A stretch of 64,000 nt of DNA from Beijerinckiaceae bacterium (GTDB taxonomy: Bacteria; Pseudomonadota; Alphaproteobacteria; Rhizobiales; Beijerinckiaceae): NCBI GenBank assembly GCA_947452455.1, contig CANGBX010000001.1:434001-498000 (forward strand), written 5' to 3'. Both the position numbers and the translations under genes were made by a program. This document shows, piece by piece, positions 15,355 through 24,381 of the stretch. A model generated the notes under the pieces. It saw only the letters and a program-made list of their open reading frames with translations, was not told where the DNA came from and searched no databases. Position 1 is the first letter of the stretch, and each line of letters begins with the position of its first letter.

Positions 15355-18300
15355 ATGGCAACCTTGCTGCTGCAAAGTGCGATTGGCTCTGTTTCCCATG
15401 CTTTGGGCGGGCCTGTTGGCGCGCTGGTAGGAAAAGTTCTGCCAAGTCTTCTGACGAATTCTTTGGGTAGCCTGCTGGGCGAGCATAAAGTTGTTGAGGG
15501 GCCACGCCTTACCAATCTGGCATCCATGGCGTCGACAGAAGGTGCACCGATCCCGCGTCTTTATGGGCGCGCGCGCATTGGTGGACAAGTGATCTGGGCA
15601 ACGCGCTTTGTTGAAACGCAGTCGCGCACGCGCACTGGCGGATCGGGTGGCAAGAGCCAGCTCGTGGGTGCGGGCTCCACCACCGATCAAGTGACTTATG
15701 CTTATGCGGCCAATTTTGCTGTCGGCCTGTGCGAGGGCGAGATTGCTTTTGTGCGCCGTATCTGGGCGGATGGTCAGGAGATTGATCGTACTCGTTTCAC
15801 GCATCGTCTTTACACTGGTACACAGGACCAGATGCCTGATCCTCTGATCGTGGCAAAAGAAGGAGCGGATGAGGCGCCTGCCTATCGCGGTCTTGCTTAT
15901 CTTGTTTTCGAGAGTTTTCCGCTTGCCGATTATGGCAACCGGATTCCGCAATTGTCCTTCGAGATTGTGAAGCCTGTTTGCGGACTTGCAAAGATGATCC
16001 GTGCGGTCAATCTCATTCCAGGCTCTTCCGAATATGCTTATTCGATTGCACCTTTGATGGCGGGGGCTGCCGGTGTCAGCCAATCTGAAAATCGTCATCA
16101 GCTGTGTGGGGACAGTGATTGGTCTCTCTCGCTGGATGCTTTGCAGGCGCTATGCCCCAACCTGACGAATGTTTCTCTTGTCGTCTCGTGGTTTGGTACA
16201 GATATGCAGGCCGGTGCGTGCCGCATCGTTCCTGCAGTCGAATCCCGCAACAAAGAAGTCACGGCTGCGCCTTGGTCGGTGGCAGGGCTGACGCGTGGCA
16301 ATGCGCGTTTGGTGACACAGATTGATGGCAAGCCTGCTTATGGCGGCACACCGTCAGATATGATTGTGCGCGCCGCCATTGCGGACCTTAAACATCGCGG
16401 GCTGAATGTTTGTTTCTATCCATTTGTCATGATGGATGTGCCGGGCTTTGGTTGGCGCGGTGATATCAAACCGCAGGCAGCCGAACAGACGGCGGCTTTG
16501 GATGCAGAGATCGCGGCCTTCTTTGGTGAAGACGGATCAACGGAGCGTTACCGCGCTTTCATTTTGCATTATGCGCGATTGTGTGCGGATGCAGGCGGTG
16601 TTGAAGCCTTTCTGCTGGGCTCTGAACTGCGCGGCGTCACACGGGCTTTGGGTGCCAGTGGTTATGCTGCGCCCTTGGCTTTCAGGCGATTGGCGCAAGA
16701 TGCGCGTGCAATTTTGGGATCGAAGACGAAGCTCTCCTATAGTGCGGATTGGAGTGAATTTGGCGCGCTGTCGCGTGATGGCGGCAAGACTTTGCATTTT
16801 CCACTGGATGTTTTGTGGTCAGCGCCCGAAATCGATTTTATCGGTATTGATGCTTACTTTCCGCTCTCAGATTGGCGGGACGGAACAGACCATCTTGATC
16901 AAGGTCTGACCACATCCATTTATGATCGCAACTATTTGCGTGATGGTTTGGGATCGGGTGAAAATTTCGATTGGTTTTATGCAGATGATGCGGAGCGGCG
17001 TGAACAAATGCGCACGCCCATCAGGGACGGGCTGGGAAAGCCCTGGGTCCATCGCGCCAAAGATTTGGTGAATTTCTGGACGCAGCCGCATGTGCAGCGT
17101 GCGCAAGGTGTCGAGACTGTCTCAACAGATTGGGTTCCATGTTCAAAGCCGATCTGGCTTGTGGAGATTGGTTGCCCGGCGATTTCATGCGGCAGCAATG
17201 CGCCCAATATCTTTCCGGATGCCAAAGTAGCGCAGCAAAATCTGCCACCTTTTTCAGATGGAGCGCGTGATGATTTGATGCAAATCCGTGCTTTGGAAGC
17301 AATCATTGCGCGTTTTGATCCGCGCAGTCCGTTTCACCATGCGGGTGATAATCCGCTCTCGGCAACGGGTTTGCGCATGGTGGATCCGGATCGGCTTTAT
17401 GTGTGGGCCTGGGATGCAAGACCTTTTCCGGCATTTCCCATGTTGAGCCAATTATGGAGCGATGCGGAAAATTGGCACACGGGACATTGGCTGAACGGGC
17501 GGCTTGAATCTGCTCCGGTAGATGATCTCGTGCGTGCGCTTGTGCATGACATGACGGGGCTCAATATTGATCTGCCCGCGATTGATGCTTTGGCCGAGGG
17601 CTATGTGATTGATCGGCCTTTGACGGCGCGGGGTGTGATTGATCCGCTGTCTGCGTTCTTCGGATTTGATGCTCTGAATTCAGCGGGGAAGATTCGCTTT
17701 CAGCAGCGCAATCGCGGGACGATTGTTGATCTCAGCGCAGATGATCTTGTGCTGGATGATCACGGCGCGCCGTTCACATTGTTGCGCGCGCAAGATAGCG
17801 ATCTGCCCCATGAGGTGCATCTGGCTTTTATCAGTTCGGAATGGGACTACCGCCCTGCCAGTGCCCTCTCGCGCCGGTTGGAGGGGGCCACACGCCGATT
17901 GGCCGAAGGCGAAGTTGCGCTTGTGACGGATGCGGCGGCCGCGCAACATGCAGCGGATGTTTGGTTGCAGGATTTATGGGTGGCGCGTGATCGTATTAGT
18001 TTCCTGCTGAGGCCGGGCTTTGTGGGGTTGGAAGCTGGTGATGTGATCCGCCTGCCGATTGCAGGCACTCCGCGGCTTTTTCGTATTTTGCGCATCGTCG
18101 AGCAGGGCGCGCGCAAGGTTGAGGCGCGGGCGGTGGATTTGTCGATCTTTGATCATCGCGTTCAGCGATCACGAGAAGCGGCTTTATCTGCGCCAGTTTT
18201 GCCGGGTCCGCCACATGTCGAGATTTTGGACCTTGCTTGGGCGCGAGAGGATGTGCCGGCATTGCAATATGTGGCGGCATTTGCTGATCCATGGCCGGGC

Positions 18301-19137
18301 GCTTTGTCGCTTTATTTGCGAAGTGGTGGCGGGTTTGATTTTTTTAGTTCTGTGACGCGCTGCGCCATCATGGGTGAAACGCTGGATGTCTTGGCGCCTG
18401 GCCCAGTGGGACGCTTTGATCTTGCCAATTCTTTCCGTGTGGCTTTGCGCGGCGGCGCGCCGTCTTCAGTCTCTGATGTCGATCTGTTGGCTGGGCGCAA
18501 TTTACTGGCGCTGCGTGGAGAAGATGGGCGTTGGGAGCTAATCGGGTTCGGTCGCGCTGATCTTGTTGATGCAGATGTGTGGAAGATTTCGCGTCTGTTA
18601 CGCGGCTTTGGTGGTGAAGAGGATTTGGCCGCACGGCTTTTGCCAGTTGGCGCCACATTGGTGATGGTGGATGAGGCTTTGGTGCCGCTGGCGCAGGGGT
18701 TGGACCGTTTAGGGGTCGCGCAACATTTTCGTATCGGGCCCCAGAAGCGTGATTATGCCGATGCCACTTATTTGCCGTTTGAGGCAACCCCGAGCGCGCT
18801 CAGTCTGCGGCCCTATGCGCCTGTGCGGGCCAAAGCGCAGCGCGGGGCTGATGGTATGCGTATTTCTTTCCTGCGTCGCACGCGTCGCCACGGCGATAAT
18901 TGGGAAGGTCTTGAAGTTCCGCTTGGTGAAGACAGCGAGGCTTATGTGGTGGATGTGCTCTCAGGCACACAAGTGAAGCGCAGCTTATCTTCAAACGCAC
19001 CATTGGTATTCTATTCGAGCCAACAAGAGCTGGCTGATTTTGGCGCTGTGCAGAACGTTTTATCACTGCGTATTGCGCAGGTGAGTGCTGCTGTCGGGCG
19101 TGGTTTTGATTTGATTGTGACTCTTCCTGTTCTTTGA
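15355..19137 (+). CDS. GTA megatron / tail tip host-specificity protein (GTA gp15)
   Basis: The product is 1260 residues, close to the usual ~1300 of GTA gp15, and appears full length. The N-terminus has the small-residue-rich helix ATLLLQSAIGSVSHALGGPV, then NLASMASTEGAPIPRLYGRARI and the hub-like VTYAYAANFAVGLCEGEI, FVRRIWADGQEI. A TIM-barrel/glycosidase-like domain follows (about 350-700: FLLGSELRGVTRA, LDVLWSAPEIDFIGIDAYFPLSDW). After that comes the conserved C-terminal tail module (RLLRGFGGEEDLA, VRAKAQRGADGMRISFLRRTR). It forms the central spike of the baseplate in RcGTA. Confidence 0.93.
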   Translation: MATLLLQSAIGSVSHALGGPVGALVGKVLPSLLTNSLGSLLGEHKVVEGPRLTNLASMASTEGAPIPRLYGRARIGGQVIWATRFVETQSRTRTGGSGGKSQLVGAGSTTDQVTYAYAANFAVGLCEGEIAFVRRIWADGQEIDRTRFTHRLYTGTQDQMPDPLIVAKEGADEAPAYRGLAYLVFESFPLADYGNRIPQLSFEIVKPVCGLAKMIRAVNLIPGSSEYAYSIAPLMAGAAGVSQSENRHQLCGDSDWSLSLDALQALCPNLTNVSLVVSWFGTDMQAGACRIVPAVESRNKEVTAAPWSVAGLTRGNARLVTQIDGKPAYGGTPSDMIVRAAIADLKHRGLNVCFYPFVMMDVPGFGWRGDIKPQAAEQTAALDAEIAAFFGEDGSTERYRAFILHYARLCADAGGVEAFLLGSELRGVTRALGASGYAAPLAFRRLAQDARAILGSKTKLSYSADWSEFGALSRDGGKTLHFPLDVLWSAPEIDFIGIDAYFPLSDWRDGTDHLDQGLTTSIYDRNYLRDGLGSGENFDWFYADDAERREQMRTPIRDGLGKPWVHRAKDLVNFWTQPHVQRAQGVETVSTDWVPCSKPIWLVEIGCPAISCGSNAPNIFPDAKVAQQNLPPFSDGARDDLMQIRALEAIIARFDPRSPFHHAGDNPLSATGLRMVDPDRLYVWAWDARPFPAFPMLSQLWSDAENWHTGHWLNGRLESAPVDDLVRALVHDMTGLNIDLPAIDALAEGYVIDRPLTARGVIDPLSAFFGFDALNSAGKIRFQQRNRGTIVDLSADDLVLDDHGAPFTLLRAQDSDLPHEVHLAFISSEWDYRPASALSRRLEGATRRLAEGEVALVTDAAAAQHAADVWLQDLWVARDRISFLLRPGFVGLEAGDVIRLPIAGTPRLFRILRIVEQGARKVEARAVDLSIFDHRVQRSREAALSAPVLPGPPHVEILDLAWAREDVPALQYVAAFADPWPGALSLYLRSGGGFDFFSSVTRCAIMGETLDVLAPGPVGRFDLANSFRVALRGGAPSSVSDVDLLAGRNLLALRGEDGRWELIGFGRADLVDADVWKISRLLRGFGGEEDLAARLLPVGATLVMVDEALVPLAQGLDRLGVAQHFRIGPQKRDYADATYLPFEATPSALSLRPYAPVRAKAQRGADGMRISFLRRTRRHGDNWEGLEVPLGEDSEAYVVDVLSGTQVKRSLSSNAPLVFYSSQQELADFGAVQNVLSLRIAQVSAAVGRGFDLIVTLPVL

Positions 19138-19151
19138 CGAAAGTTTTTCTC

Positions 19152-21065
19152 ATGTCTGATACGACACGGCTGAAACTGCCGCGGATTGATGCCGCGCAGT
19201 CGCAAAAGCACGTCACGCATAATGAGGCGTTGGAAAATTTGGATGCGCTTGTGCATCTTTCTGTCACCGCCCGCAATGTGTCGTCACCTCCTGCCAACCC
19301 TGTGGAGGGAATGGCCGTGATAGTGAATACGGCTGCACAGGGTGCCTTCGCTGGTCAGGCTTTGAATGTTGCGGCTTTTGGCGACAATGCCTGGCGGTTT
19401 TATGCGCCGCGTCCGGGCTGGCGTGCTTATGTGCAAAGCGAAGGCTTATTTTATGTCTTTGATGGCGCGGATTGGGTGAAGCAACGCATCGATCTGCAGG
19501 ATGTTCAAAATCTGCGCTATGCAGGTTTCGGCACGAGTGCGGATGCGCAAAATCCATTTTCTGCCAAGCTCAATGGTGTTTTGTTTGCAGCTCGTTCGGC
19601 GGCTGAGGGCGGCACGGGTGATTTGAGGTTCACACTCAATCGTTCGCAGGGCACGAATGTTGTCTCACAGCTTTATCAGTCCAATTGGTCCGGGCGTGTA
19701 GAAACCGGACTGATGGGGGACGATAAATATCGCATCAAAGTCTCTGCCGATGGAGCCAGTTGGAAAGAAGCACTGTCGATTGATCCGAGCACAGGTCGTG
19801 TCAATTTTCCCAACGGCATTTCTGACCAACCCGCTGTCGATCCCAAAGCGCAGGTGACGGCCAAGAGCAATTCGTTTCTCTTTGCACCTTATTCTGTGGG
19901 GGAAGGTGGCACGGGTGATTTGCGGTTTACGCTCAATCGTTCGCAGGCAACGAATGTTGTCTCACAGCTTTATCAATCCAATTGGTCTGGGCGTCCTGAA
20001 ACCGGTTTGATGGCGGATGATCGGTTCCGCATCAAGGTTTCGGCTGATGGGTCAAGCTGGAAAGATGCGCTTTATGCCGATCCGAATACGGGTCGTGTGT
20101 TCTTTCCCAATGGCGCCAGCGATCTTGCCGCTTCTGTTGCTGTGACGAGTGGCACGCCGGCGGCATATTTTCTGAGTGCGCCGCTGCGCGGGGCATTGCC
20201 GGATGGGGCATTGTTCTGGATGGTGCCGCATGTACCCAATGCGACGGCATTGAATGTCGATCCGACTTTGCAGCTTGACCAGATTGATGCGACGCCGCTT
20301 CCTTTAAAAGCTTTTGATGGCTCCACTTTGCCGCAAGGATGTCTGGAAACCGGCAAGGCGATTGCTGTGCGCAAAAGTGGCGCGGCTTACTTTGCGCAGG
20401 TTCAGCGCTCGGTCCCTGCTTTGCTCAATCTGGTGGAAGATGGCGGGCGCTTTGCGGGCAATCCAGAACCCGTCTCCTGGGCGGTTGCGACTTATACCGA
20501 TGTGACGTGGATCACCAATCTCAATGGGTCCGTGCGCGCCAATTATGGCGTGGCGCGGCCGGGCACGACGCTCAATGCGAATATTGCCGATCTGTTGAAT
20601 AAAATTCGTCCTGCGGCTGCGCAGACTTCGGGATCCGAGTTTTTTGTACAGCAGATCACGGCTGGCACAGGTGTGACTTTGCCTGTGACGGTGCAATCGA
20701 CATTGCACTATCCGTTTTTGTCGAGCGTGCGCAATGTCGGGCGAGGCATCACAGCTGGCGCTTATTTTCGCGTTCTGTCCGGTAGTGTTGTGCTGGCCAG
20801 CAGCGAGACCATCCCGCGTCTGCTGGTCGATGGTGTGGCGCATAATATTGCAGCCGATACGCCGGCGCGCATTTTCAATGCGGCCTCTGGCTGGAAGCAT
20901 TTGCAAATGTGGCTGACGCCCGCCAACGGATCGACGACATCACTTTGGCCGATCCGCGCAACACCGGGCACGATCTTGCTTTTTGCGCTGCCCAGCATTG
21001 TGCAAGGACTCGAGACAATCCCGTGGGACATCGGGCCCATGCCATCCTATCGCGTGTGGAGGTGA
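19152..21065 (+). CDS. DUF2793 fibre-like protein with a duplicated 82-residue module
   Basis: I place the start at ATG 19152, 15 bases after the gp15-like gene; a TTG six codons upstream would overlap that gene. The product is 637 residues. The N-terminal DUF2793 domain starts LKLPRIDAAQSQKHVTHNEAL and continues to FDGADWVKQRIDLQ. Two tandem 82-residue modules then follow (GGTGDLRFTLNRSQ, VSQLYQSNWSGR). The remaining ~310 residues are a beta-rich, Thr/Ser-rich region without a recognised fold. DUF2793 genes often end GTA and prophage tail operons, and the product is probably a host-contacting fibre or spike. Confidence 0.82.
   Translation: MSDTTRLKLPRIDAAQSQKHVTHNEALENLDALVHLSVTARNVSSPPANPVEGMAVIVNTAAQGAFAGQALNVAAFGDNAWRFYAPRPGWRAYVQSEGLFYVFDGADWVKQRIDLQDVQNLRYAGFGTSADAQNPFSAKLNGVLFAARSAAEGGTGDLRFTLNRSQGTNVVSQLYQSNWSGRVETGLMGDDKYRIKVSADGASWKEALSIDPSTGRVNFPNGISDQPAVDPKAQVTAKSNSFLFAPYSVGEGGTGDLRFTLNRSQATNVVSQLYQSNWSGRPETGLMADDRFRIKVSADGSSWKDALYADPNTGRVFFPNGASDLAASVAVTSGTPAAYFLSAPLRGALPDGALFWMVPHVPNATALNVDPTLQLDQIDATPLPLKAFDGSTLPQGCLETGKAIAVRKSGAAYFAQVQRSVPALLNLVEDGGRFAGNPEPVSWAVATYTDVTWITNLNGSVRANYGVARPGTTLNANIADLLNKIRPAAAQTSGSEFFVQQITAGTGVTLPVTVQSTLHYPFLSSVRNVGRGITAGAYFRVLSGSVVLASSETIPRLLVDGVAHNIAADTPARIFNAASGWKHLQMWLTPANGSTTSLWPIRATPGTILLFALPSIVQGLETIPWDIGPMPSYRVWR
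19581..20123 (+). repeat. Two tandem 246-bp in-frame repeats in the fibre-like gene
   Basis: Copies at 19581-19826 and 19878-20123 are each exactly 246 bases (82 codons), with a period of 297 bases. DNA identity is high over the core; both contain caatcgttcgcagg and tgttgtctcacagctttatc, with mostly synonymous or conservative differences elsewhere. The two copies encode nearly the same GGTGDLRF...FPNG module, indicating a fairly recent duplication. Confidence 0.85.
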
Positions 21066-21068
21066 GCC

Positions 21069-21857
21069 ATGGCGCAGCGTCATTGGCAGGCCTGCCTGAC
21101 GGCTATTCTCAATGAAGAAGGTGGTTTTGCGGATAATCCGGGTGATCCGGGTGGCGCGACCAATATGGGCATTACGCGCAAGACTTTGTCGGCTTGGCGC
21201 GGCGAGCCTGTCTCGCGTGAAGATGTGATGATGCTTGAGCGTGATGAAGCAGCGCGCATCTATCGTGAAAAATTCTGGATGGCGATCGGCGGCGATGATC
21301 TGCCTGACGGGCTTGATCTCGTGCTGTTTGATGATGGTGTGCTGTCAGGCCCGCGCACGGCAATCCGCGATTTGCAAAATGCTTTGCAGGTGACGCCTGA
21401 CGGTCTGATGGGTCCGGCGACGCGCGCGGCCGTTGCAGCGCTGCCCGTGGCTGAGGTCATCTCTTTGTTGCAGGCCGTGCGGCTCGCGCGGCTCAAATCA
21501 CTTCCCCATTTTGCGTTGTTTGGTCGCGGCTGGTCGCGGCGCTTGCAGCGTATTGAGCGGCAAGCCAAAGCGCTTGCCAAAATCGCGCGGGCGCAAAGCC
21601 CCGCACCATCTGCGGCGCAAGACAAGGCCGCACAGAAAGGAGAGAGTTCCATGGCTGAGACGAAACTAGACACCAAGCCTTTTTGGGCTTCACAGACCAT
21701 CTGGTCATCCATCGCGGTGATCGGCTCGTCGCTGACGGGCGCTTTGCTGGCCTGGAAGGGCAATGACATTGCCGGCTTCGGGGCGGCGCTGACCGCGCTT
21801 CTGGGCGGGGTCAATGCCATTGTGGGCCGCGTGCGTGCCGCAACCCCCATCGCCTAA
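21069..21857 (+). CDS. GH108 endolysin with peptidoglycan-binding domain and C-terminal membrane segments
   Basis: The product is 262 residues. The N-terminal GH108 (secretion-activating/lysozyme) domain shows the catalytic Glu in LNEEGGFADNPGDPGG and TNMGITRKTL. A PG-binding type 3 domain (about 97-165) contains LQNALQVTPDGLMGPATRAAV. A low-complexity Ala/Gln/Lys linker leads to a holin-like hydrophobic region (about 205-250: IWSSIAVIGSSLTGALLAW, FGAALTALLGGVNAIVG). It would lyse the host to release particles, a job done by genes outside the main cluster in R. capsulatus. An internal in-frame start at 21651 may also yield the membrane part alone. Confidence 0.87.
   Translation: MAQRHWQACLTAILNEEGGFADNPGDPGGATNMGITRKTLSAWRGEPVSREDVMMLERDEAARIYREKFWMAIGGDDLPDGLDLVLFDDGVLSGPRTAIRDLQNALQVTPDGLMGPATRAAVAALPVAEVISLLQAVRLARLKSLPHFALFGRGWSRRLQRIERQAKALAKIARAQSPAPSAAQDKAAQKGESSMAETKLDTKPFWASQTIWSSIAVIGSSLTGALLAWKGNDIAGFGAALTALLGGVNAIVGRVRAATPIA
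21651..21857 (+). CDS. Possible separately translated holin-like protein (in-frame internal start)
   Basis: ATG 21651 (Met195 of the endolysin) is preceded by aaaggagag, a better ribosome-binding site than that of the full-length gene, at about 6 bases spacing. The product would be 68 residues: a short polar N-terminus (AETKLDTKPFWASQ), two hydrophobic segments separated by AWKGNDIAG, and a basic end. That is the layout of a class II holin. Dual-start endolysin/holin use is inferred from the site only. The alternative is that an ancestral separate holin gene became fused and kept its site. Confidence 0.45.
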   Translation: MAETKLDTKPFWASQTIWSSIAVIGSSLTGALLAWKGNDIAGFGAALTALLGGVNAIVGRVRAATPIA

Positions 21858-21935
21858 GGGCGATTTGCGGGCAGGGCGGGCTTGGGAGTAGACCTGTTCA
21901 TCTATGGTTCACCGGAGCTGTGGCAGTTTTTCTTC

Positions 21936-22265
21936 ATGGGAACGATGCTGACAATGGTGGCGATGACAGCCACGCTCGCCACACCCGCTGCCGCGCAGGC
22001 GGAGCGGGTGCGCGCCTGCTTGTCTGCGCAAGAAACACGCGACAGTGTTGCTGCACATCAATTGCGCGAGCCGCTGGCCCTGTTGCGAGATGCTGCACGC
22101 GAGACCCGCGCCGAGCCGCTCAATTCGCGCCTCTGCCGCTGGAACGAACAATTCGTCTATGAAATGTCATTGCTGCGGCGTGACGGGCGCGTGTTGCGCG
22201 TCTTTGTCGATGCAGCGTCGGGAAACAAAATTCCTGCGCGCGAGACATCAGGACAGGGACGCTAG
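21936..22265 (+). CDS. Small exported PepSY-like protein upstream of a FeuPQ-type system (FeuN position)
   Basis: From ATG 21936 the product is 109 residues with a signal peptide cleaved around AAAQA (residue ~22); the true start could be ATG 21945. The mature part has two Cys (ACLSAQ and SRLCRWN) and a PepSY-like end (YEMSLLRRDGRVLRVFVDAASG). It ends 4 bases before the response regulator ATG. In Sinorhizobium meliloti the small periplasmic inhibitor FeuN lies upstream of feuPQ, so a sensor-modulating role is plausible. Similarity to FeuN itself cannot be checked here. Confidence 0.6.
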   Translation: MGTMLTMVAMTATLATPAAAQAERVRACLSAQETRDSVAAHQLREPLALLRDAARETRAEPLNSRLCRWNEQFVYEMSLLRRDGRVLRVFVDAASGNKIPARETSGQGR

Positions 22266-22269
22266 AAAC

Positions 22270-22938
22270 ATGCGCCTGCTTGTGGTGGAAGACGACAAGG
22301 ATATCAATCGCCAGCTGGTCAGCGCGCTGGAACAAGCGGGCTATGCCGTTGATAGCGCGCTTGATGGCGAGCAGGGTTGGTTCCTCGGTGATACCGAGCC
22401 TTATGATGCTGTCGTGCTCGACATCGGCTTGCCGAAAAAAGACGGGCTCTCGGTGCTCGAAGAATGGCGAAGCGCGGGGCGCACCATGCCAGTGCTCATT
22501 CTGACCGCACGTGATCGCTGGAGCGACAAGGTGCAGGGCTTTGATGCGGGCGCGGATGATTATGTCGCCAAGCCTTTTCATATGGAAGAAGTGCTGGCGC
22601 GATTGCGCGCTTTGCTGCGCCGGGCCACAGGCCATTCCACCAATGAATTGACCTGCGGCTCCGTGCGGCTCGATACCAAATCAGGCCGCGTGGTGGTTGC
22701 GGGCCAAGCGGTGAAACTCACCTCGCATGAATATCGCCTGCTCGCTTATTTGATGCACCATATGGGACGGATCGTCTCACGCACCGAATTGGTCGAGCAT
22801 ATTTATGATCAGGATTTCGACCGTGACTCGAATACGGTTGAAGTCTTCATCGGTCGGCTGCGCAAGAAGCTCGGCGTCGATATTATCGAAACGGTGCGCG
22901 GGCTTGGCTATCGGCTTGATCCGGATGCGGCGCCATGA
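22270..22938 (+). CDS. feuP: OmpR/PhoP-family response regulator (FeuP-like)
   Basis: The product is 222 residues. The receiver domain has the acidic pair VVEDD (7-9 region), phosphoacceptor Asp51 in VVLDIGLP, the LTARD switch Thr and Lys in VAKPFH. A winged-helix DNA-binding domain follows (LTSHEYRLLAYLMHHMGRIVSRTELVEHIY, DRDSNTVEVFIGRLRKKLG). The stop overlaps the kinase start (ATGA). The name rests on linkage: feuPQ next to cycHJKL is the arrangement known from Rhizobium leguminosarum, where it was linked to iron uptake. The response here could differ. Confidence 0.8.
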   Translation: MRLLVVEDDKDINRQLVSALEQAGYAVDSALDGEQGWFLGDTEPYDAVVLDIGLPKKDGLSVLEEWRSAGRTMPVLILTARDRWSDKVQGFDAGADDYVAKPFHMEEVLARLRALLRRATGHSTNELTCGSVRLDTKSGRVVVAGQAVKLTSHEYRLLAYLMHHMGRIVSRTELVEHIYDQDFDRDSNTVEVFIGRLRKKLGVDIIETVRGLGYRLDPDAAP

Positions 22939-24317
22939 GCGAGCGCCCGCCGCGCTCTCTGGCGCAACGGCTTTTTACATCGGCCGTTTTGTGGAGCGTG
23001 TTGATCCTGCTGATTGCGGGTCTTATTCTCTCAAGCCTTTATCGGCGCTCGGCTGAGACTGCTTTCGATGAGCGTTTGGGTGTTTATCTGCGCGCTATTG
23101 TGGCGGATGTGGCCACGCCGGGTGATGATACGCGCACCGAGCCCGGCCAATTGGGCGATCCGCAATTCGAATTGTCTTTGTCGGGTTGGTATTGGCAGAT
23201 CACGCCCTTGTCGCAACAATCGGCAAAAGTGAAAGCCTCGCGCTCACTCTTTGCGAGCCGTCTACCGCATTTGGCTGATCTGGGTGTGAAGGCTGAGCTT
23301 GGCGAATATCGGCGCGGATATGCGCCCGGACCAGATGGGCGTTTGATCCGCTTGATTGAGCGGGTCATCGAGACGGATGAGGAAGGTAAATTCCTCATCC
23401 AAGTCGCCGCGGCCACCGAGCAGCTGGAAACCGATATTCGCCGTTTTGAATATTCGCTGGCAGCGACATTTATTTTGCTGGCTTTGGCGCTCGGCGCCTC
23501 GACCATGGCGCAGGTGCGCTTTGGCCTGTCCCCGCTGCGCCGCCTGCAAAGCGAAGTGACGGCCATCCGGCGTGGTGAAGGTGAGCGTATTGAAGGCGCT
23601 TTCCCGCCCGATCTCGCCCCGCTTGCAGGCGAACTCAATCTCCTCATTTCGTCCAATCGTGAAATCGTCGAGCGTGCGCGCACACAAGTGGGCAATCTCG
23701 CCCATGCGTTGAAAACGCCGCTCAGCGTGATCACCAATGAAGCGGAAGCTGATCCCTCGCCACTATCAGGCAAAGTGCGCGAGCAGGCGCAAGTGATGCG
23801 CGATCAGGTGAATTATTATCTCGACAAGGCGCGGGCCGCCGCGCGCTCCAATGTGGTGGGCAGCACGACGGATGTTGTGCCGGCTATCGAGCAACTTGTG
23901 CGGACGTTCCAGAAAATCCATCGCGATGGCGTGCCCGCCTTTGAAATGGCCTTTGATGACGCGCCGCGCTTTCGGGGTGAAGAGCAGGATTTTCAGGAAA
24001 TGCTCGGCAATCTCCTCGACAATGCGGGCAAATGGGCCAGCGCAAAAGTGCTGGTGAGCCTGTCGCTGGAGGCGGGGCCCGCCGGCAGCGGACAGGACTT
24101 TCTGATTCTCTGTGTGGATGATGACGGGCCGGGATTGCCCCCCGAAGACCGGGAGCAGGCCCTCAAAAGGGGCCGCAGGCTCGATGAAACCAAGCCCGGC
24201 TCCGGCCTTGGCCTGTCCATTGTGGGCGACCTTGCCGCCGTCTATGCGGGGGATTTTACGCTTGAAGATGGTGTTTTGGGCGGGTTGCGGGCCCGTTTGC
24301 GGCTACCTGCTGCTTGA
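22935..24317 (+). CDS. feuQ: Membrane sensor histidine kinase (FeuQ-like)
   Basis: The product is 460 residues. Membrane segments are at about 12-35 and 173-192, enclosing a ~135-residue periplasmic sensor. A HAMP-like segment (LSPLRRLQSEVTAIRRGE) follows, then His257 in NLAHALKTPLSVI, the N box GNLLDNAGKWA, G1 DDDGPGLPP and G2 GSGLGLSIVG. The HALKTPL form of the H box is typical of PhoQ/FeuQ-type kinases. It would phosphorylate the adjacent FeuP-like regulator, possibly under control of the small periplasmic protein upstream. Confidence 0.8.
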   Translation: MSERPPRSLAQRLFTSAVLWSVLILLIAGLILSSLYRRSAETAFDERLGVYLRAIVADVATPGDDTRTEPGQLGDPQFELSLSGWYWQITPLSQQSAKVKASRSLFASRLPHLADLGVKAELGEYRRGYAPGPDGRLIRLIERVIETDEEGKFLIQVAAATEQLETDIRRFEYSLAATFILLALALGASTMAQVRFGLSPLRRLQSEVTAIRRGEGERIEGAFPPDLAPLAGELNLLISSNREIVERARTQVGNLAHALKTPLSVITNEAEADPSPLSGKVREQAQVMRDQVNYYLDKARAAARSNVVGSTTDVVPAIEQLVRTFQKIHRDGVPAFEMAFDDAPRFRGEEQDFQEMLGNLLDNAGKWASAKVLVSLSLEAGPAGSGQDFLILCVDDDGPGLPPEDREQALKRGRRLDETKPGSGLGLSIVGDLAAVYAGDFTLEDGVLGGLRARLRLPAA

Positions 24318-24381
24318 AAATGCCGTGAGCGCGACTTTATTCGCCTTTGCCCGCAAGCCTCTGAAGCGTTAAGACCAGAGC

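Noticed and set aside
15235-16098. 287-codon minus-strand frame
   Set aside because: Antisense to gp14/gp15-like genes, no recognisable domain or start site.
19581-20123. CRISPR-like repeat array
   Set aside because: There are only two long repeats, in frame inside a coding gene.
7059-21857. Ordinary integrated prophage
   Set aside because: No integrase, repressor, replication genes or att repeats were seen, and gene order matches alphaproteobacterial GTA clusters.
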